53,470 nt of DNA from the NCBI GenBank assembly GCA_015680685.1, contig MNCI01028269.1, positions 203,930-257,399 of the forward strand. The letters are read 5' to 3'. Made by a program: the position numbers and the translations under genes. Shown here in pieces: positions 30,953 through 42,664 of the stretch. The stretch is from Gnetum montanum (lineage: Eukaryota > Streptophyta > Gnetopsida > Gnetales > Gnetaceae). The notes under the pieces are model-generated. The model was given only the letters and a program-made list of their open reading frames with translations. It searched no databases and was not told the DNA's origin. Each line of letters begins with the position of its first letter. Position 1 is the first letter of the stretch.

Positions 30953-31836
30953 TGATGAGTGGCAAGGTACCCCTATGCCCAACCATACAAATCACAAGTG
31001 TTCACACACGATCCAGTCAAATTCCATAGATGGGACTAGTTGTGTATCTACATCGTTATGCTTTGATTGTAGTTCACCATCTTCGGAGTTAGACTAGTGG
31101 TAGCTTTGTCACATATGGTTTAGTCCAAAGTGAGGCATGTGGTGTTGCCTAATCCGATGGTGCTCTTAATGAGAATAAAGAGATAATGAATTAATCTCAT
31201 GAATAATAGAAAGTAAAACCTAGACTAGCCTATGTGCGATGAATATCTATTTCTAATCTTCTACACATGCCTTGGACTTCGTATAACCACTACTAGAATT
31301 GCCAAGTGTACGTCACTCAATTTGCCAAACAATACACTACTAGGTTACCAGGTAACTACACTTAAGTGCTTGTGATTAGGTGTACTCATTCTGCTTAATG
31401 ACAAGAATTTTAAAGAGAAATAAATGAAAATATTAACTAAGGAAAAAATGAATAATTAAACAATTAACAATTGAAAGCAATAATCATATAAGTGTATGCT
31501 GCAATGATAGAAGTAATCATGATCTTTATTTCTAGTCATGTAACGTGTTCAAGTACATCACACTCCAATAAGAATGTTATACAATCACAAACATCACATT
31601 GTGGACATGCACTATGACTAATAGAACTTGAATTTAAAAATTTAGGAAATACTATAAAAACTGACAACTAAAACTCTCCCCCAACTATGCACCCAAGTTT
31701 TGTATTTATAGGCTAGCATGGAAGAGACTATATCAGATATCTAACATCGTTTCTTGGGACCCAATATCACATATACAATATTGAAGCCTCAATATCAGGT
31801 ATCTAATATTGGGGTTGACACAATGATGACTCATCA
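30953..31836 (-). mobile_element. NA3 3' LTR (884 bp)
   Basis: The plus strand starts TGATGAGTGGCAAGG and ends GATGACTCATCA. The PPT (minus TTCAGTCATGGGGGTA, 31852-31837) adjoins it. The TATA box is GTATTTATA (plus, 31702-31710). GATATC boxes occupy 31729-31817. Confidence 0.9.
31702..31817 (-). promoter_or_regulatory. NA3 3' LTR promoter: boxes and TATA
   Basis: On the minus strand, CAATATTAGATACCTGATAT, CAATATTG, GTGATATTGG and AGATATCTGA-type boxes precede TATAAATAC. Confidence 0.6.
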
Positions 31837-31852
31837 TACCCCCATGACTGAA
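31837..31852 (-). other. NA3 polypurine tract
   Basis: Minus strand TTCAGTCATGGGGGTA immediately before the 3' LTR start TGATGAGTC. Confidence 0.75.
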
Positions 31853-31989
31853 AAAAAACTCATCCTTAAGTTAAACAAAATGAGGAACAAGTTCATTACA
31901 AAAAATGTTGGGAAGGTATGGAATTATTGATTGACTTAGATAAATAAGTAAATGGACTTATATATTCTGTAGTGGTGTTTTTACAAAAT

Positions 31990-34512
31990 CAGGACACAAA
32001 ATTACAAGACACAAAACGTGGTGGCTCCTCCATCAATCACTTCCCTTTATCACTAGGCTTCTGAAATTTATAATAGTTGAGGAGCACTTACAACTTTTCT
32101 TCTTCTGTCCTTGGGTTGTATACCATCTAGGCTACTAAACCAATGTGTGTTGGAACCGGTACATCCCAAAGACATGGTAGATGCAAAAACATTTTATTGG
32201 CCTTCATGTACCAAGCCACAAACTTCCATCGCTCTTCTTTGAATGCATTAGATTTTCTTTAAGTTCATGATAATCTATGAGTCTCTTGGCTAGGTTTGAA
32301 GTGACATCCTTCTATCCATGGTAGTGGAATTTGACCACTTTAACTTCTAAATTTGCTATGTGAAATTTCTGCAAAAAGCAAATTTTCTATCCATAAACTC
32401 TTTCTCATATCAAGCATAGGTGGTCGCTACCTATTTTTTTAGCTCGCTTCTAGGCCAACCTACTATTAACATGCCAAGGTTGACATATCGAAGGTTAGCC
32501 AATGCCATGTATTCCTTCAAATCCTCAATCTATACATATTTATTCTTTAGTTCCGCCTGATGTACTAGTGCATAGCTATCCAAAATTGGTTGCCACTTGA
32601 GATTTTGTGCTATCATGGAGCCAATGTGGGCTTTATCCATTTGGATTTCCTTCTCATTTATTTGCTTGTACATGCCTACCTAGTCGTGGAAGTGCTCTTT
32701 CAACTTCTCATGCTTCTTGACCTCATTATTCCATGCACTTATTTCAATTGCTAACTTTTTTTGAATGGCATGGACCTCCTCCATTAAGAGGGTTCTATTT
32801 TTACTAGCTAATCTATTGATATCCTAGTTGACCCTCATTAGTTGTTCCCTCAACTAATGGATGCTTTCTTCTAGAATATTCTTTTGTTGTTCAATGGTGA
32901 TCAATCTGGAGTTCTCTACTATGAGTTGTTTATTCTCTTCCTAAGTGGTGGTCAGTGCCTTTTTATGAGCATAAGATTATGCTTTTGCAATGGAGGCATT
33001 CCAAACTACCTTCTCTTTTTCTTGCACTACAACTCTATTTTCCTCAATTAGCTTGATTAGTTGCTCTAATCTAAATTTCTCCACCTGGTTAGGCACAATA
33101 AATTGAACAAGATCCTATCATTTAACTCTTAGGGTAGCTAGCTCCTGTTGCAACTATTGTACTTCTATTTCTACATGCTCTTCCCTAGTATCAACCATGA
33201 CCAACTTTCCTTTAGTGGCTATGAGGTCTAACTGTGCTACAATGACATCATTGGGGATGTCGAATAAGCCCTATTTGCAACAATCGATCTAACACATCCT
33301 CATGTGCCACATGAGTCATTGAAGTCCTAGCCAACATTTGTGCATCTTTGATCCCCGTTAGATTAGTTGGAGGCACAACAGGCACATTGAATGATTCTTT
33401 AATGTGATCTATAATCACTTTAGATGTGCTTGCCACATCCTAATGTTGCATTATCACTACTGTGACACCTTCTTCCATTTCAAGCATTACATGGAAAGAT
33501 GCAGCATTTCCAAAGATTTTTCTATATCACTGGGATTCTCCTCCTGATTGTAGTGAGATCTTCCCTTTTGTTGGATTGACTGAAATGATGGGCTACACCT
33601 CATCTAAAACTTTGAAGAGGCTTAATTCCTCTCTACTTTACCAATTAAGTGTTTCAGCAATTTTCTACAAATGCCTCATTGAGTTCCTATAGTCTTATGA
33701 TGACAGTGATGGAGCTTGTGTTTCAAGGTGTTGTTCAGGTTCTCGTTCTACTTCTTTTTTTGGTTTGGCTTCTTTTTCTAGTTCTTGCTCTTCATCAAGG
33801 TCTTTCCTTGGTGTTGCAAGTTTAAGGAGCTTAGTGACAGAAGCATCCTAAGCTTTCCTTGGACTGTCATTTGTGTATCCAAAAATTCCAGTGCATTTAC
33901 ATAACTTTCTAATTAGGCAAGGGAATGAAAGTATTGGCTTCCCTGCTTTTTTCTCCTCAAACCACCTTTGGATATCTATACAATATAGCTAGGGAAGGTT
34001 AGCTGCATACTTGGACATTAGGATGGCACTTCCCGTGGTTGCATAGGTGGAGATTTAGTTAAGTCCTTTAGTGGGAAAGAGATGATATGTTCCTATTTTA
34101 AAATAGGTCCTCTCTTCCAGAGTCAATTCATGATATGCTTTCTCATCCTTGCTATATGGTTTCCTCAGCCACATCTTTCTAGTATCAGGGTTAGATCTTG
34201 TAGATAGATGGGCTTGCTTAGCCCCTTCATTTAGCAGATTCAAAGCTTCAGTGATTGCTTTAATCAAGAATGAGACATTGACTCCACAAATGTTGATAGT
34301 GGTGTAAGGCATTTTCCTTACACGGGGGCCTATGATTCTATAACCTCTCCTTGAACTTACTATCCTATGATAGTAGCCTCTTGATAAATGCTAAATGATT
34401 GGGCTTCCTACTCCTCATGCTTTGCACATTCGCCTTGTTGGTCTCAACCACCTTGTGGGTGCTTGGCTGCTCACTACAAAGGTTCTCCTTGTGCTCCTCT
34501 TTTTGGGGCCAT
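31990..34512 (-). pseudogene. NA3 ORF2: globular domain plus long coiled coil
   Basis: Minus-strand ATG at 34512 (MAPKRG) abuts a splice acceptor. The globular domain (34312-33900) reads LTLEERTYFKIGTYHLFPTK, then GSAILMSKYAANLP and LIRKLCKCTGI, matching NA2 block for block. A linker with VVIMQHQDVA-like sequence and VIIDHIKESFNVPVV (33415-33371) follows. From about 33180 to 32150 comes a Lys/Glu/Gln-rich coiled coil (for example VEEKE, EENKQLI, MEEVHAI). The tail near 32030 has the conserved GGATT/EEPP end. Stops and frameshifts are numerous. No enzymatic motif was seen. Confidence 0.7.
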
Positions 34513-34797
34513 CTACAATTAATCAAAGATTAGATGTTACTAAGGTGTTGTTATTTAGCATTAACAGGTTTATACCTTACCCCTACCTTAGTCTCATTAA
34601 GTTAATATGATTGTAGAGTTAGAAAATTTTTTAGAAAAATCCCTCTATAAAGAATGTTTATCCTTTGCAATTGGTTCTTTTTTCCTTATATGTGACTTAT
34701 TGTGATGGTTATGATCCCTTGGGTGGAAAAATTAATGTTTCTGGCATTAATGTGATTGATTTTTTATTTTAACACTTATGGTTTGTAACATTCTTAC
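34513..34797 (-). other. Predicted 5'-leader intron of NA3 ORF2 (285 nt)
   Basis: Minus strand: donor AAGG|GTAAGA (from 34797), acceptor ATTGTAG|ATG (to 34513). The position relative to TATA (about 249 nt) and ATG (0 nt) matches NA2 and NA1. Confidence 0.6.
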
Positions 34798-35045
34798 CCT
34801 TATAATATTTTTTGAGTGATAGTGAATTTCAAAAAATTAGTGCAAGTTTCTCACACAAGTACCCCCTGACAACTAACTTGAACACTCTGGCTTTAGACAA
34901 GTTCAGATGACATGGAAATCAGAGTAGTAAAGAGCCAAAAATCACAAGTAGAAGTTGGTTGTGCAGAGATCTGAGTTGCAAAAGAAAAGTTGAAAAGCTC
35001 CCCTAGCTACAAATGATGAGAATGAAGTTTGGGCATCATGAGGAT

Positions 35046-35125
35046 CATATATATCAATTTTGTAAAACCCGATATTGGGCATTTGATGTCAAGGCGGAAC
35101 CAATATCGAGTAGTTGATATCAAGG
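35046..35125 (-). promoter_or_regulatory. NA3 internal promoter ahead of ORF2
   Basis: Minus strand: TTGATATCAACTACTCGATA (35125-35106), then CAATATCGGG (35080-35071) and TATATATG (35054-35047). Confidence 0.55.
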
Positions 35126-35389
35126 TCCATGAAAGTGCATTAAATGGGATAAGTAAACATGGGAAATGAAACTCTAAGGTTGGTTGGAAGGTTTGAGGTT
35201 AGGTCCATCTTTCTAGGGTAAGTAGGAAATCAGATAGAGGCACCGAACATGTGAGAATATGGAGTCATCAACATTGATAGCATTGAAAGAAATAGAAAAC
35301 ATTGTATCAAGAAATAAGAAAATAACAAAAAATTGTAAAACAAAAAGATGAAAAACACTTAAGAATATTGATGATTGGAATTGGGGGTG

Positions 35390-37867
35390 AACCCCATGAC
35401 TAAACATTTGGTCGTGATAGGGATTAATAAGTAGATAGATGGGATCCATCCATGTATAAAACATTGGTAATCGTGCATGCCTAAGCGACTAGGTATCTAT
35501 TGGTGTTGCAGTGGCTCGATAGACAAATTGTTAATCACATGATTGCACCCTTCATCTTGGTATGAGGTGTGTTAACATTATGGATGTCTGGCCCATGATT
35601 GCACCCTTGATCTTGATATGATATGCATGTATTTATTAGTCTCCCCACACTATTAGCTTCATGGAATTGATTGGACATTAGAGTAACAATGGGTGATGGC
35701 CCTTGCATAAGATCAAAAGACAATGATTATGAAAAGGAAGGCATTACACTAGATTGGCATTATGCTAGTTTAGATGATGTGATTGGTCTATGCATGTTTT
35801 CCTTTGGCTTTCAACCTTTCCTAAAGAAGGGATGTTTCTGATGTTGTGGTTGAGACCTACTAGTATTAGCATGTCTATGCACATCTACAACACAAGTGAC
35901 ATTTATTTGTTAATATTGTGCTACCAAATCTTCCTATGTTGCTAATAGTGGTGTATAATGAGGTGGAGTATGAGAATATTCAGGATAGGATGGATGGTAA
36001 GAGGTGCGAGGTGGTGATCCCTCAAGGGATGTCATGGGTTGATGGTACTCGAGAGAGTGATAGTGGTAATTTGAAGTAAAGGATGTAGAACTAGTTGGAG
36101 AAATAGGGTGTTGAACATAATATTCATGCAATTTTGGTAGATAGGAAGGAAAGGGCTGATTTGGTGGTGGCCTCCCCCACGATTGTGGTTGTTGCCACTG
36201 TGGTTGAGGACCATGTTGAGGTTGGTAATAAGTCTCCCTAGGATGGTACAATTGGTTGTGAGGCTATTGATAATTACTGTGTGGAAAAGAAAATCTCTTG
36301 GGCTTATGCTTTTGTACACATTTTGGGTTTAATGCAAAAGCCCAATACTCATATAGATGTGATGCGACTGGAAAATAGTCCTTCGGGTGGTCATATATGC
36401 ATAGGTCACATTCATCATCTTTATCTGTGGTTGCGTCTATAGCCTCACTTTCTTTAGCTATTTTTCCCATTTGCTAAAATGTGTTTTTAATTATTTCTTA
36501 GTTCTATATCCTCTATTTATTGTGATTACTTGGCTTGTTTTGCATGTTCCTCTCCTCAATCGTCTCAACGAGAGTTGTAACATTTTCATATATCCATTTG
36601 GACATCCTATTAAACTTTGCTTCAAGTTCATCAATAAATTTCTGTATTGGCAAGGTTTGTTGTGGAATCACCTTATCGAGAGTGGTTTTTTTCTCCTTAC
36701 CATAAATATGGACCTCCTTTTGTTGAAGATTTGGGTCCCACTGATATTTCTCGACATTATTCCATTTGCATATTTTCCCTTCTACTTTTGCCACATGATC
36801 GATTAGCTTGTGGATCTGATGGGTTTGTAGCTCATATAATTGACTTGGGGCATACATCCCAAGGGTCTCTCTTGTTTCATTACACAGCCCATCTATGATG
36901 TCAAAAATTTTCCTTTGCTTAGAGAAACCATGGCCTAGGCATCTATTCAATAGGGAATAATATCTATCTAAGGCCATGTCCAAGGGTTCATGTTGTTCTT
37001 ATCTCCATCCTTGGATCTATCTCCTCAGATTGGACACCCTCGCATAGGTTTGGTATTTTTCATTGAAGAGTTCCAACATTGTGGACCACCATTGAATTGA
37101 ATTTGGTTTCAATGATCAATACCATACTTTGGCTCTATCTATTAGTGTCCTAAGAAAGAGCTTAAGATTTTTCCATCCATTTTCAATGTTGTAATAGACA
37201 TAGGCATCATGGAAGGCTTGTAAATGATGTTGTGAATCCAAATCATAGCCTCTTGCAAATTTAGGGATATTATTCATATCAAGCCTAAGTAGGCAACTCT
37301 CCTTATGATGCCTACAAGAGATCTTAATTGCCTCTGTTATCTTCATCATGCAGTTAGTGGGAAATGAGGGTTCATTGTCATTGGTCATGTTGTAATAAGA
37401 ATTTCTACTTGGCTGATTGTGATGATTTTTCTTATGTTCACACTGATGACCTTGAGTGTTCTGCAGGTTCAAATTTTATTTTGATTCCAACCCTTTAGTG
37501 GAGCTTTATCTTTATACCTATGTTCATCATCGTTATAAATAGACATTGAAAGGGAAAGGAAGATGAGGAATTGGAAGGATCAACATGACTTCTATAGTGT
37601 TTTTAACGGTCCCTTGATTTATCTTGTCTAAGTTTTGAGGAGGTCTTAGGCCTTGAGGCCTTTCCTTATCTAGGACTTACTTCATCTCCTTATAGGATTA
37701 TCTATCTTAGGTGAATGTAGTCCTTGAGTGTCATTAGGGTGGTCATGAACATATGAAACCCTTGCATAAGGTTGGTTACTCCAATATTCTTCATTGTATA
37801 TCTTGTTATTTCTCTAATGAATGCTTTCGCTATGTAATGCATTATCACTTCCTTGTGAGAGAGACAT
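35390..37867 (-). pseudogene. NA3 ORF1: gag (broken)
   Basis: Minus-strand ATG at 37867 (MSLSQGSD). Capsid blocks are PKFARGYDLD (about 37265), AKVWY (37130-37116) and MDMALDRYYSLLNRC to YAPSQLYELQTHQ (36983-36820). A linker ELEAKFNRMSKW follows. The Cys/His segment CDLCIYDHPK...HLYEYW is at about 36411-36345. A Pro/Gln/Tyr-rich region (36251-35934; PQPQWQQPQSWGRPPPNQ) leads to a tail ending MFSHGVHPQF (about 35390). The frame changes several times. Like NA2 it has a TAG at codon 18 (37816-37814). No protease is present. Confidence 0.85.
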
Positions 37868-37971
37868 TATTTTTGATTTATGGTGTGTGTGCTTTAATGT
37901 ATTCTAAAAGATATATTGTTAATGTGTTTAGAGTGATTTTGTATAATATAGCTAATCTAGATAACTAGCAC

Positions 37972-37989
37972 TATCCCTAGCAATGGTGC
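37972..37989 (-). other. NA3 primer-binding site (tRNA-Asp type)
   Basis: Minus strand AGCACCATTGCTAGGGAT follows the LTR end CTCATTA. It matches TGGCGCCGTTGCCGGGGAT apart from transitions and a small deletion at the junction. Confidence 0.7.
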
Positions 37990-38554
37990 TAATGAGAAGT
38001 GGTGAGGTACCCCTATGTCCAACCATACAAATCACAAGCATTAACACATGATCTAATCAAATTCCATGGATATGACTAGTTGTGTATTTAAATCATTATG
38101 ATTTGCTCACAGTTCACTATCTTCCCACTTGGACTAGTGTTAACTTTGTCACTTTGTATGATTTAGTCCAAAGTTAGGCATGTGGTGTTGCCTAGTCCTA
38201 TAATGCTGCTAATGACAATAAAGAGATAATTAATTAAGCTAATGAACAATAGAAAGTAAAACTTACACTAGCCTATGTATGATGAATATCCATTCCTAAT
38301 TGTCTGCACATGCCTTGGACTTCGTATAGCCACCACTGGAATTGCCAATTGTACATCACTAGGTTTGCCAAACAATACACTGTTGGGTTTTACACTTAAG
38401 TGCTTGTGATTAGGCATACTCATTTCACTTAATGACAAGAATTGTATAGAGAAATAAATGAAAATATTAACTAAGGGAATAGTAAATAATTAAAAAATTA
38501 ACAATTGAAAGTAATAACCATCTAAGTGGATGCAACAATGATAGAAGTAATCAT
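37990..38554 (-). mobile_element. NA3 5' LTR, inner part
   Basis: It matches 30953-31520 of the NA3 3' LTR (AGGTACCCCTATG, TTAGTCCAAAGT, GCATGTGGTGTTGCC). It breaks at GTAATCAT, where TAT inserted, and resumes at 47007. Confidence 0.9.
38550..38554. repeat. Left target-site duplication of TAT (ATCAT)
   Basis: ATCAT precedes TGTAACAATTG at 38555. ATCAC at 47002-47006 is the other copy, with one substitution. Confidence 0.8.
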
Positions 38555-39628
38555 TGTAACAATTGAAAACGTTGATGGCTAGAACCATTGAGGGGTCAAC
38601 GAACACACAACCTTAACCCTACCTCTGCATGAGGGCCTTGCTGGAAACAAAGGTGGAGCATCCTAAATGGTCTTGTTGATCGAATAGGAACTTTTCTAGT
38701 TGCAATCAGGGTGGTGGATGCAACTAGGGGATGGTGTGGTTAGCCAAAATGCAAATCTGAGTGACGTGAAATGGTGCTAAGTGTCAAAGTGGTGTTTTAT
38801 GGTGGTAAGTGTAGAGTGTAACAATGAAATGGGGATGAGTGGAGCCAAGGGTTTTGATCGAAATGAGGGTGTCAACCCATGAAGACTACCACCCAAGCAT
38901 AGTACAACGTGATGACACATGAAAAACTACGAAAAGACACAAGAAAAATGTAAGAAAATGCTAGAAATAGGAGAGAGAAATGGAACACCACCCCAAATGA
39001 GGATGTAGTTAACTCCAAAAGGGTCTTAGAAGGTATACAGTGAATAATAAGCATAGTGGAAGCATAGTCACAGTCTCAGTGGTCTTGGGTCATGAAGTCT
39101 AGTTCTCACTGTGATGAACTGTGCTTGTTGGGTTCGCCACCATGGTGTAGCACGCAGTGTTCTACAGAGTTGCAACAGAGCTATGGTATACTATGCACTA
39201 CAGGGTTGCAATGGGGTTGTGGTGTATCATGTGGTGCAGGGTTGTCTCTTTTCTAATGTGGTGTGCTTTGGGTCTCATTTGCCCATGGAGCTAAGTGCCA
39301 AGATGCCAAAATGCCTAATGCCAAATGAAAGTGCCACTACCCCACTAGTAAAAATGGAATTCAACCCCCTAAAACATTTAGGTGCAGGGGTATTTATAGG
39401 GCTAGGGTTAGCACAAAATGTGGATAGAGTGCCATGTGGCAATGCAATAGGTGGGACCACAAGAAAAAATTGAAAAAAAAATTCTAAGTTCAGAGGTAAC
39501 CAAAAAAAGTTTGAAGAATTTCTAACCCTGGGCACTATGCCTGTTCCGTGTTACATGTGGGACACGGGACACTGGCTGTTACGCTCGTCCCATGTTACAT
39601 GTGGGACATGGGATGCTCCCTAAAAACA
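38555..39628 (-). mobile_element. TAT 3' LTR
   Basis: It matches 45984-47001 over most of its length (GCTAGAACCATTGAGGGGT, CCTCTGCATGAGGGCCTTGC, TAGCCAAAATGCAAATCTGA). It has an extra segment (39540-39613) with two hairpins, TCCGTGT...ACACGGGA and TCCCATGT...ACATGGGA, missing from the 5' LTR. No clear PPT was seen beyond 39628. Confidence 0.82.
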
Positions 39629-39640
39629 AGGCGTAGCATG

Positions 39641-40137
39641 GACACTTAGAAGAATCTGGAAAAAATTACAATCCTTGTTCTTGTTACGATGGCTATGCTC
39701 TGGAGCATAGTAGGAGGGGTAGCCTTAAGAGTTAGACAATTTACCAAATGCCTCTTTCATGCTAAGCTAACTTGACAACTTCTAGCTTGACACTTAGGCA
39801 AAACTTGCCACTGAAAAGTGTGCTATGCTAGCTATGTTCTAGAGCATAGCAGGCAGAGTGAGAGTGTAGCAAAACACTTAGAAAAACTTTTCATGCAATT
39901 GTTGTTGTTACTTAGAAAATTTTGTAAAATAGTCCTTAATGCATGCTATGCTAGGGAGCATAGCACCAACACTTAAAAAATTTTCCAAGTTTTAACACTT
40001 AGATAAATTTACAAGAAGTGCCATCATTTTGACACTTAGGAAAATTTTGCAAATCTGACAGTTGGACCTAACTACACTCAACACTTACAAAAATTTGGGC
40101 AAAGTTCCACCATTTTGACACTTAGCAAAATTTGTAG
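39641..40137 (-). repeat. Irregular ACACTTAG array with hairpins (TAT 3' region)
   Basis: The motif ACACTTAG followed by AAAATTT-like sequence occurs about nine times (39642, 39790, 39874, 39909, 39970, 39996, 40032, 40081, 40119). Interleaved are three GC-containing palindromes: CTATGCTCTGGAGCATAG (39693-39710), GCTATGTTCTAGAGCATAGC (39831-39850) and GCTATGCTAGGGAGCATAGC (39945-39964). It lies between the protease and the 3' LTR. Confidence 0.75.
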
Positions 40138-40748
40138 TCAAGATGCCGACATCCAAAATTTTGTGGTTTTTCAATGGTCCCTCTTTGTTGATGTATGGAG
40201 AAGTGACTCGAGAGACGTCGATAAAGAATTACAAAACACCATAGTAGACATGACACCAACATCACTCATCAATACCAGATCAGGTGTTGTTTCACCATGC
40301 TCAAGAGCGCTATGGATAAGGGTATGTTGTGGCAAAGTGTGTAGGCAATGTGCTAAGGAGATGAAATGCAAGCAAAGGAAATAAAATGCAACTAGTGTAT
40401 CTGGATGAAAGATGCAAATTTAGCATGGCTAACAGTGACCATGGCATGAAGTGGCTTACCCCTGAAATGTTGACCTCTTGTTGGAGTGCTTATGAGAGAG
40501 TTAAAGTCAATCCAAGGCTAGGTTGGTTGTGAAGCTACAACATTATCAATTTGCTTAGGGATGTGCTTTTCCCCATTCTCTTGTTTTTTATTTTTTTTTA
40601 TTTTTTTGATCTTTCTTTTTTCTTTTATTTTTTTGTTTTACTTTTTTTTCTTTGCTTTGCTGCAAGGCAAACCCTCATTGGGTTCATCTTACTACTAATT
40701 GCTAGGTACAAGGTGTGGACCATCAAGTAGATGAACTTTATTTTGGTT

Positions 40749-40824
40749 CAACCACATCTCGTATGTGCAACTGCATCACGTCTGTGCAACCACATTGCAT
40801 CTGTGCAACCACATCATGTCTGTA
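40749..40824. repeat. Four-copy 19-bp tandem array
   Basis: Units CAACCACATCTCGTATGTG and similar start at 40749, 40768, 40787 and 40806. Confidence 0.9.
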
Positions 40825-41222
40825 GGATAGGTGTTTCCTCCCCGAGATGAGTTATGTTACATCTTATTAGGCCTTAACCAACCAACAGAGGGTCCCCATG
40901 GGACGAGTTATGTTATGTCTACCATGGATTCTATGATTGATGTGAGGAGAATGCCATATGCATCATAGGAATGTGCAATCATTAGTATGTAGGGGAATAG
41001 AGGCCATTGGGATGAAGGAGTGGATGTGCGTAGACTATAATGGGATGAGGGGGATGTACACTCTTGAGTGGCTTAACTAGTCTAATCATGAACATCAAAG
41101 TGATGTGGCGATTTGTTGCTGTGATAAGATGTGTCTTTGCACAACCGCCTCTAGGGCTTCTTCCTACAAACACAACTGTAAGAAGACAAGAAAACCACAC
41201 AACATGAAATGCAAATGCAAAT

Positions 41223-41294
41223 GTTAGATCTGAAGATGTTGCAAGTGTTCGATATGAAGATGTTGCAAGTGTTGGATATGAAGGTGTTGCAAAT
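41223..41294. repeat. Three-copy 24-bp tandem array
   Basis: GTTAGATCTGAAGATGTTGC plus AAGT and two close copies are arranged with exact 24-base spacing. Confidence 0.93.
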
Positions 41295-41445
41295 GTGTCA
41301 AATTTTGTACTAGTTGCAAGTGCTCAAGAAGCCAGTGAAAGTGCTAGGTGATGATGCTGCAAGTTCTCCAAAGGCCGCACCAATGGCAGGTGCTCCAAAA
41401 AATTAATAGAATGATGGGAGGCGATGATGCTGTGAGTGTGCGAAC

Positions 41446-41633
41446 CTAGTTTTAAGGTCCTGGTAGACCATGGAGTGCTAGTTTACAGTCCTAGCAGACT
41501 ACTGTGTGTTAGTTTAATGTCATAGCGAACAAGCTATTATGCCAGTTTAACATCATAACCCAAGAACAAGTTGTGGATGCCAGTTTAATGTTGTAGCCCA
41601 AGGACGTGTTATGCCAGTTTATAGTTATAGCAG
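41446..41633. repeat. Six-copy array of the GCCAGTTTAA repeat
   Basis: Variants of GCCAGTTTAACGTTGTAGCA begin near 41447, 41478, 41509, 41541, 41579 and 41612. Related copies occur in the same element at 43395 and at 44786-44872. Confidence 0.82.
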
Positions 41634-42352
41634 AATATCTATTCCATTTTTTTGCATCATGGTAGACGAGTGCTTACCTTGCTTATATGAGGTGCAATGC
41701 GACATGTATAGTCATGCTATGTGCTTGCAAGATCCTACAAAAATCAACTAGAAAAAAAAACAACATCAAGCGGCACCTATCGTAAACTAAGTTAAAATGT
41801 ACAAATGAAAATAATGCAATGCAAAAAGTAATAATTTTAGGCCGTTCTAGGCCATGGGCTAATTTAAGGCCTTTTTGGACCATGTGTTTTTGTAGTTTTA
41901 TGTTTTTTTATATGTTTTTTGATGTTTTTAAAATGCAATGTGTAAGCTAAGTGGATGAATGTGTAAACAAAGTAGAAATGCATAAACAAAGTGAAGTAGT
42001 ATGTAAACTAGGCAAGAAGATGAAATGTAAATGTATGAATAAATGCAATGCAAGAAAAAATCAAAAATGCATGGCCTGTGAAGGTAAGGAGTAAGCAGGC
42101 TCTTAGCATGTTTTTGGCCAAGGAAAAGTCTTGGTCACATAGTTGCTTCCCAATCGGGTGTGAATTAGGGGGCACACAAGGCTTAGGATCCTCTAGGAGG
42201 TTGTTGGCTTCAATCACTTGTTTGGGTGTGTTAGCCTTAGGTGTTATCTTGGTTGCCATAGGTGTACCACTAAGAAACTCCACCTTCAACACTTGCTCCA
42301 TGTCTATGTTGTGGGCAGTCAAAGGGGGGACATTATCACCATAGATGATAAC

Positions 42353-42664
42353 TTAATCACTTTCATACAAAAGATGGATTTCTTGATGGATGGAAGAGAA
42401 GACGACCCATAGTTGGGCTAGCCAAGGCTTGCCTAGGATCAGGTTGAAGCCTGGAATCTCCTCTATAACAGTGAAATATACACTAGTAGGGAATTGCTCT
42501 CTTGCCACGAAGGCTAAGTTGATTGTACCTTTAATGGTGACACATGATTCATTGATGGATTTTAGACATGCAATTTTGGTTGGCCTAATTTCATCTGTCA
42601 GGCCTAGCTTATCGATGATAGAGTATAGGACTACGTTTGTTGTTGCACCATCATCAACATGCAC
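42353..42664 (-). pseudogene. TAT aspartic protease
   Basis: Minus strand, open for 104 codons. MHVDDGATTNVV (42664-42629) carries the active-site region. An ILGKPWLAQ block (about 42437-42411), with a conserved IHQEI segment behind it, matches the C-terminal half of gypsy retropepsins. It would process Gag. It lies about 0.9 kb downstream of the gag zinc motif. No RT follows it. Confidence 0.8.

Larger units (their letters stand above)
40138..42350 (-). other. TAT 3' region without polymerase genes
   Basis: No RT, RNase H or integrase motif was found in any minus-strand frame. The region holds a T-rich tract (40577-40650), a 19-bp array (40749-40824), a 24-bp array (41223-41294) and a 31-38 bp array (41446-41633). 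A short frame at 40371-40171 (minus) and one at 42322-42008 (minus, in continuation of the protease) have no recognised domain. Confidence 0.65.

Noticed and set aside
36471-36898. Plus-strand frames opposite the NA3 gag
   Set aside because: They are antisense to well-supported capsid coding on the minus strand.
40577-40650. Bacterial-style terminator or polypyrimidine regulatory tract
   Set aside because: It is a simple T-rich run in a plant retroelement with no adjoining stem or gene end.
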